Source: Pseudomonadota bacterium (GTDB taxonomy: Bacteria; Pseudomonadota; Alphaproteobacteria; Sphingomonadales; Sphingomonadaceae). Taken from it: 14,051 nucleotides of DNA. How positions within the stretch are numbered: position 1 is the stretch's first letter; every line of letters begins with the position of its first letter. The notes under the pieces are model-generated. The model was not told the origin of the DNA. It was given only the letters and a program-made list of their open reading frames with translations, and made no database searches. This document shows positions 12,445 to 14,051 of the stretch, one piece after another. Both the position numbers and the translations under genes were made by a program. Location: the NCBI GenBank assembly GCA_023445495.1, contig JAEXLC010000163.1, forward strand, positions 1 through 14,051, in the 5' to 3' direction.

Positions 12445-13986
12445 ATGCAGCAGCGTTTTACACGGCGACAGGCACTGGGCGGAGCAGTGGCGGCGGGCGG
12501 GCTTTCCGCCTGGCCGATGGTGGCGACGCTGGCGGCGCAGCCCGACACGCTGTTCCGCGAAGTGCTGCTGGTCGACGGCACCGGCGCGGCGCCCCGGCTC
12601 GCCAATGTGCTGGTCAGCGGAGATCGCATCGCGCGGATCGATCCACCCTCGGCCAAGGGCGAGGCGGCACGGGTGATTGCGGGCGAGGGGCGGGTGCTCG
12701 CGCCGGGCTTCATCGACATGCACAGCCATGGCGACCCGCTGAAGGACAGCTATGAGGCCTTTCTCGCGATGGGCGTCACCACGATCACGCTGGGGCAGGA
12801 CGGCAGCGGGCCGCGGCTGGGCAAGGACCTCGATCCGCGCAGCTGGATGGCCGCGGTGGACCGGGCGCCGATCGACCTCAATGTCGTGCTGCTCGCGAGC
12901 CATGGCACGCTGCGCCGCGCGGCCGGGGTGGCGGATACGGTGCGGGTGCCCGATGCCGCCGGGCTGGCGCGGATGGCGGCGCAGCTCGACCGTGAGATGA
13001 AGCTGGGCGCGTTCGGCCTGTCCTATGGCCTCGAATATGTGCCGGGCATCTATTCGGAGACGGCCGAGCTGACCAATCTCGGCAAGGTGGTGAGCCGCTA
13101 TGGCGGCGTGGTGATGAGCCATATGCGCTCGGAAAATGACGAGGATATCGAGAAGTCGATCGACGAGCTGATCGCCTCGTCGCTGCCGGCACGGCCGCAT
13201 ATCTCGCACCTGAAAGTGGTGTTCGGGAAGGGCGAGGCGCGGGCGCGCGAGCTGCTGGCCTTCCTCGCCGAGAAGCGTCGTCAGGGGATCGAGCTCACCG
13301 CCGATCAATATCCCTATGAGGCCGGCTTTACCGGCATCGCCATCCTCTTCCCCAAATGGGCGCTGCCGCCGACCGACTATGCCAGGGTGGTGGCCGAACG
13401 GCGGCAGGAACTGCGCGACTATCTGGTCCAGCGGATGACGCGGCGCGGCGGGCCCGAGGCGCTGCTGATCGGCACCGCGCCCTATGCCGGCAAGACGCTG
13501 GCGCAGGCGGCGCGGGAGGCCGGGCTCCATTATGCCGACTTCCTCATCAAGATCGGCCCGCAAAGCGGCTCCGGCGCACACTTCACGCAGGACAAGGCGC
13601 TGCAGGATGTGCTGCTGCTCGATCCGTACGTTGCCTTCTCCACCGATGGTGGCCCCGGCATGCGCCACCCGCGCGCGACCGGCACCTATGCCAAGCTGGT
13701 AGAGGAATATGTGGTGCAGGGCAGGAAGCTCGGCATCGAGGAGATGGTGCGCAAGGGCAGCGGCCTGCCGGCGCATATCCTGCGGCTCGGCGATCGCGGG
13801 GTGATCCGGCCGGGGATGCAGGCGGACCTGATCCTGTTCGATCCGGCGAAGGTCAAGGCGCGATCGAGCTATGTCGATCCGTTCGCCAAGGCGGAGGGCT
13901 TCGACCTGGTGATGGTGGGCGGGCAGGCGGCCTATGAAGGCGGCGCGCGGGTGGCGAAGCGGGGGAAGTTGCTGCGGGCGCGGTGA
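12445..13986 (+). CDS. Tat-exported N-acyl-D-amino-acid deacylase family amidohydrolase
   Basis: 513 residues. A twin-arginine signal (TRRQALGG at 6-13, hydrophobic to about 30) indicates periplasmic export. The amidohydrolase barrel follows: the N-terminal beta-sandwich strand GTGAAPRLANVLVSGDRIARI, the metal motif FIDMHSHGD (His93, His95), SHMR (His226), ISHLK (His255) and FSTDGGPGMRHPR with catalytic Asp401. The sandwich returns at GVIRPGMQADLILFDP. This is the D-aminoacylase/N-acyl-D-glutamate deacylase pattern; the family removes N-acyl groups from D-amino acids or cleaves related peptides. The cysteine that ligates zinc in D-aminoacylase is missing: the matching loop reads GQDGSG (117-122). 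GGGGAG lies 4 nt before the ATG. Substrate is uncertain. Confidence 0.92.
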   Translation: MQQRFTRRQALGGAVAAGGLSAWPMVATLAAQPDTLFREVLLVDGTGAAPRLANVLVSGDRIARIDPPSAKGEAARVIAGEGRVLAPGFIDMHSHGDPLKDSYEAFLAMGVTTITLGQDGSGPRLGKDLDPRSWMAAVDRAPIDLNVVLLASHGTLRRAAGVADTVRVPDAAGLARMAAQLDREMKLGAFGLSYGLEYVPGIYSETAELTNLGKVVSRYGGVVMSHMRSENDEDIEKSIDELIASSLPARPHISHLKVVFGKGEARARELLAFLAEKRRQGIELTADQYPYEAGFTGIAILFPKWALPPTDYARVVAERRQELRDYLVQRMTRRGGPEALLIGTAPYAGKTLAQAAREAGLHYADFLIKIGPQSGSGAHFTQDKALQDVLLLDPYVAFSTDGGPGMRHPRATGTYAKLVEEYVVQGRKLGIEEMVRKGSGLPAHILRLGDRGVIRPGMQADLILFDPAKVKARSSYVDPFAKAEGFDLVMVGGQAAYEGGARVAKRGKLLRAR

Positions 13987-14012
13987 CGGCTTTCCTCGCT
14001 GCATTCCCAAGC

Positions 14013-14046
14013 TTTACCCCGGCGGAGGCGGGGGGGCCGGGGGGTA
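14013..14046. repeat. Degenerate GC-rich palindrome at window end
   Basis: TACCCCGGC and GCCGGGG(GG)TA arms flank a G-rich centre. It looks like a degenerate or misread copy of a REP-type palindrome and lies about 30 nt after the deacylase stop. The G runs make the sequence itself doubtful. Confidence 0.35.
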
Positions 14047-14051
14047 TCTGA

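Noticed and set aside
11227..14010. Very long minus-strand open frame (927 codons) running from cox15 through the deacylase gene
   Set aside because: Only its last 343 codons are real (cox15). The part before 12258 is antisense to the clearly conserved deacylase and its promoter region.

Overview
The window looks like chromosomal DNA of a sphingomonad (Sphingomonadales, Alphaproteobacteria). This rests on the very high G+C in all frames, the short palindromic intergenic repeats, the N-terminally extended ribosomal proteins L13 and S9, an alphaproteobacterial-type heme A synthase, and a DUF1800/DUF1501 secreted pair. No tRNA, rRNA, CRISPR array, insertion sequence or prophage block is visible. 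Most of it is tightly packed, translationally coupled genes.

Layout. Positions 1-130 are non-coding, with a 14-G run and two hairpin repeats. A VOC-fold protein (minus, 131-511) follows, with its promoter, then an inverted pair of REP-like palindromes (621-702). Next, on the minus strand, is a two-gene export operon: a DUF1800 lipoprotein followed by a Tat-exported DUF1501 protein (3820 down to 735). Divergent from it is a five-gene plus-strand operon (4069-7807): GbsR/MarR-type regulator, stand-alone DUF4166 protein, four-helix membrane protein, DCC1-type thiol oxidoreductase, and a saccharopine-dehydrogenase-like protein carrying a second DUF4166 domain. Its last gene overlaps tail-to-tail with a minus-strand transglycosylase-like protein that has an EF-hand (7804-8328). 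A small HExxH protein (8414-8899) lies beyond that.

The conserved core is rplM-rpsI (10023 down to 8987), with a promoter, a leader hairpin and a rho-independent terminator. Upstream on the same strand is a coupled run cox15-cutA-unknown exported protein (12258 down to 10158). Divergent from cox15, a Tat-exported N-acyl-D-amino-acid deacylase (12445-13986) closes the window.

The least described part is the regulator/DUF4166/membrane/DCC1/SDH-DUF4166 operon. It appears to start as a leaderless message, with a perfect 8+4+8 palindrome over the start codon that is a good candidate for an autoregulatory operator. The two DUF4166 copies flank the membrane and thiol-redox genes, which suggests a membrane-associated redox or modification pathway of unknown substrate. 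Inside the first DUF4166 gene, a run of codons unusual for this genome spells two tandem DnaA-box-like 9-mers. All functional assignments come from reading motifs by eye; no database search was run.
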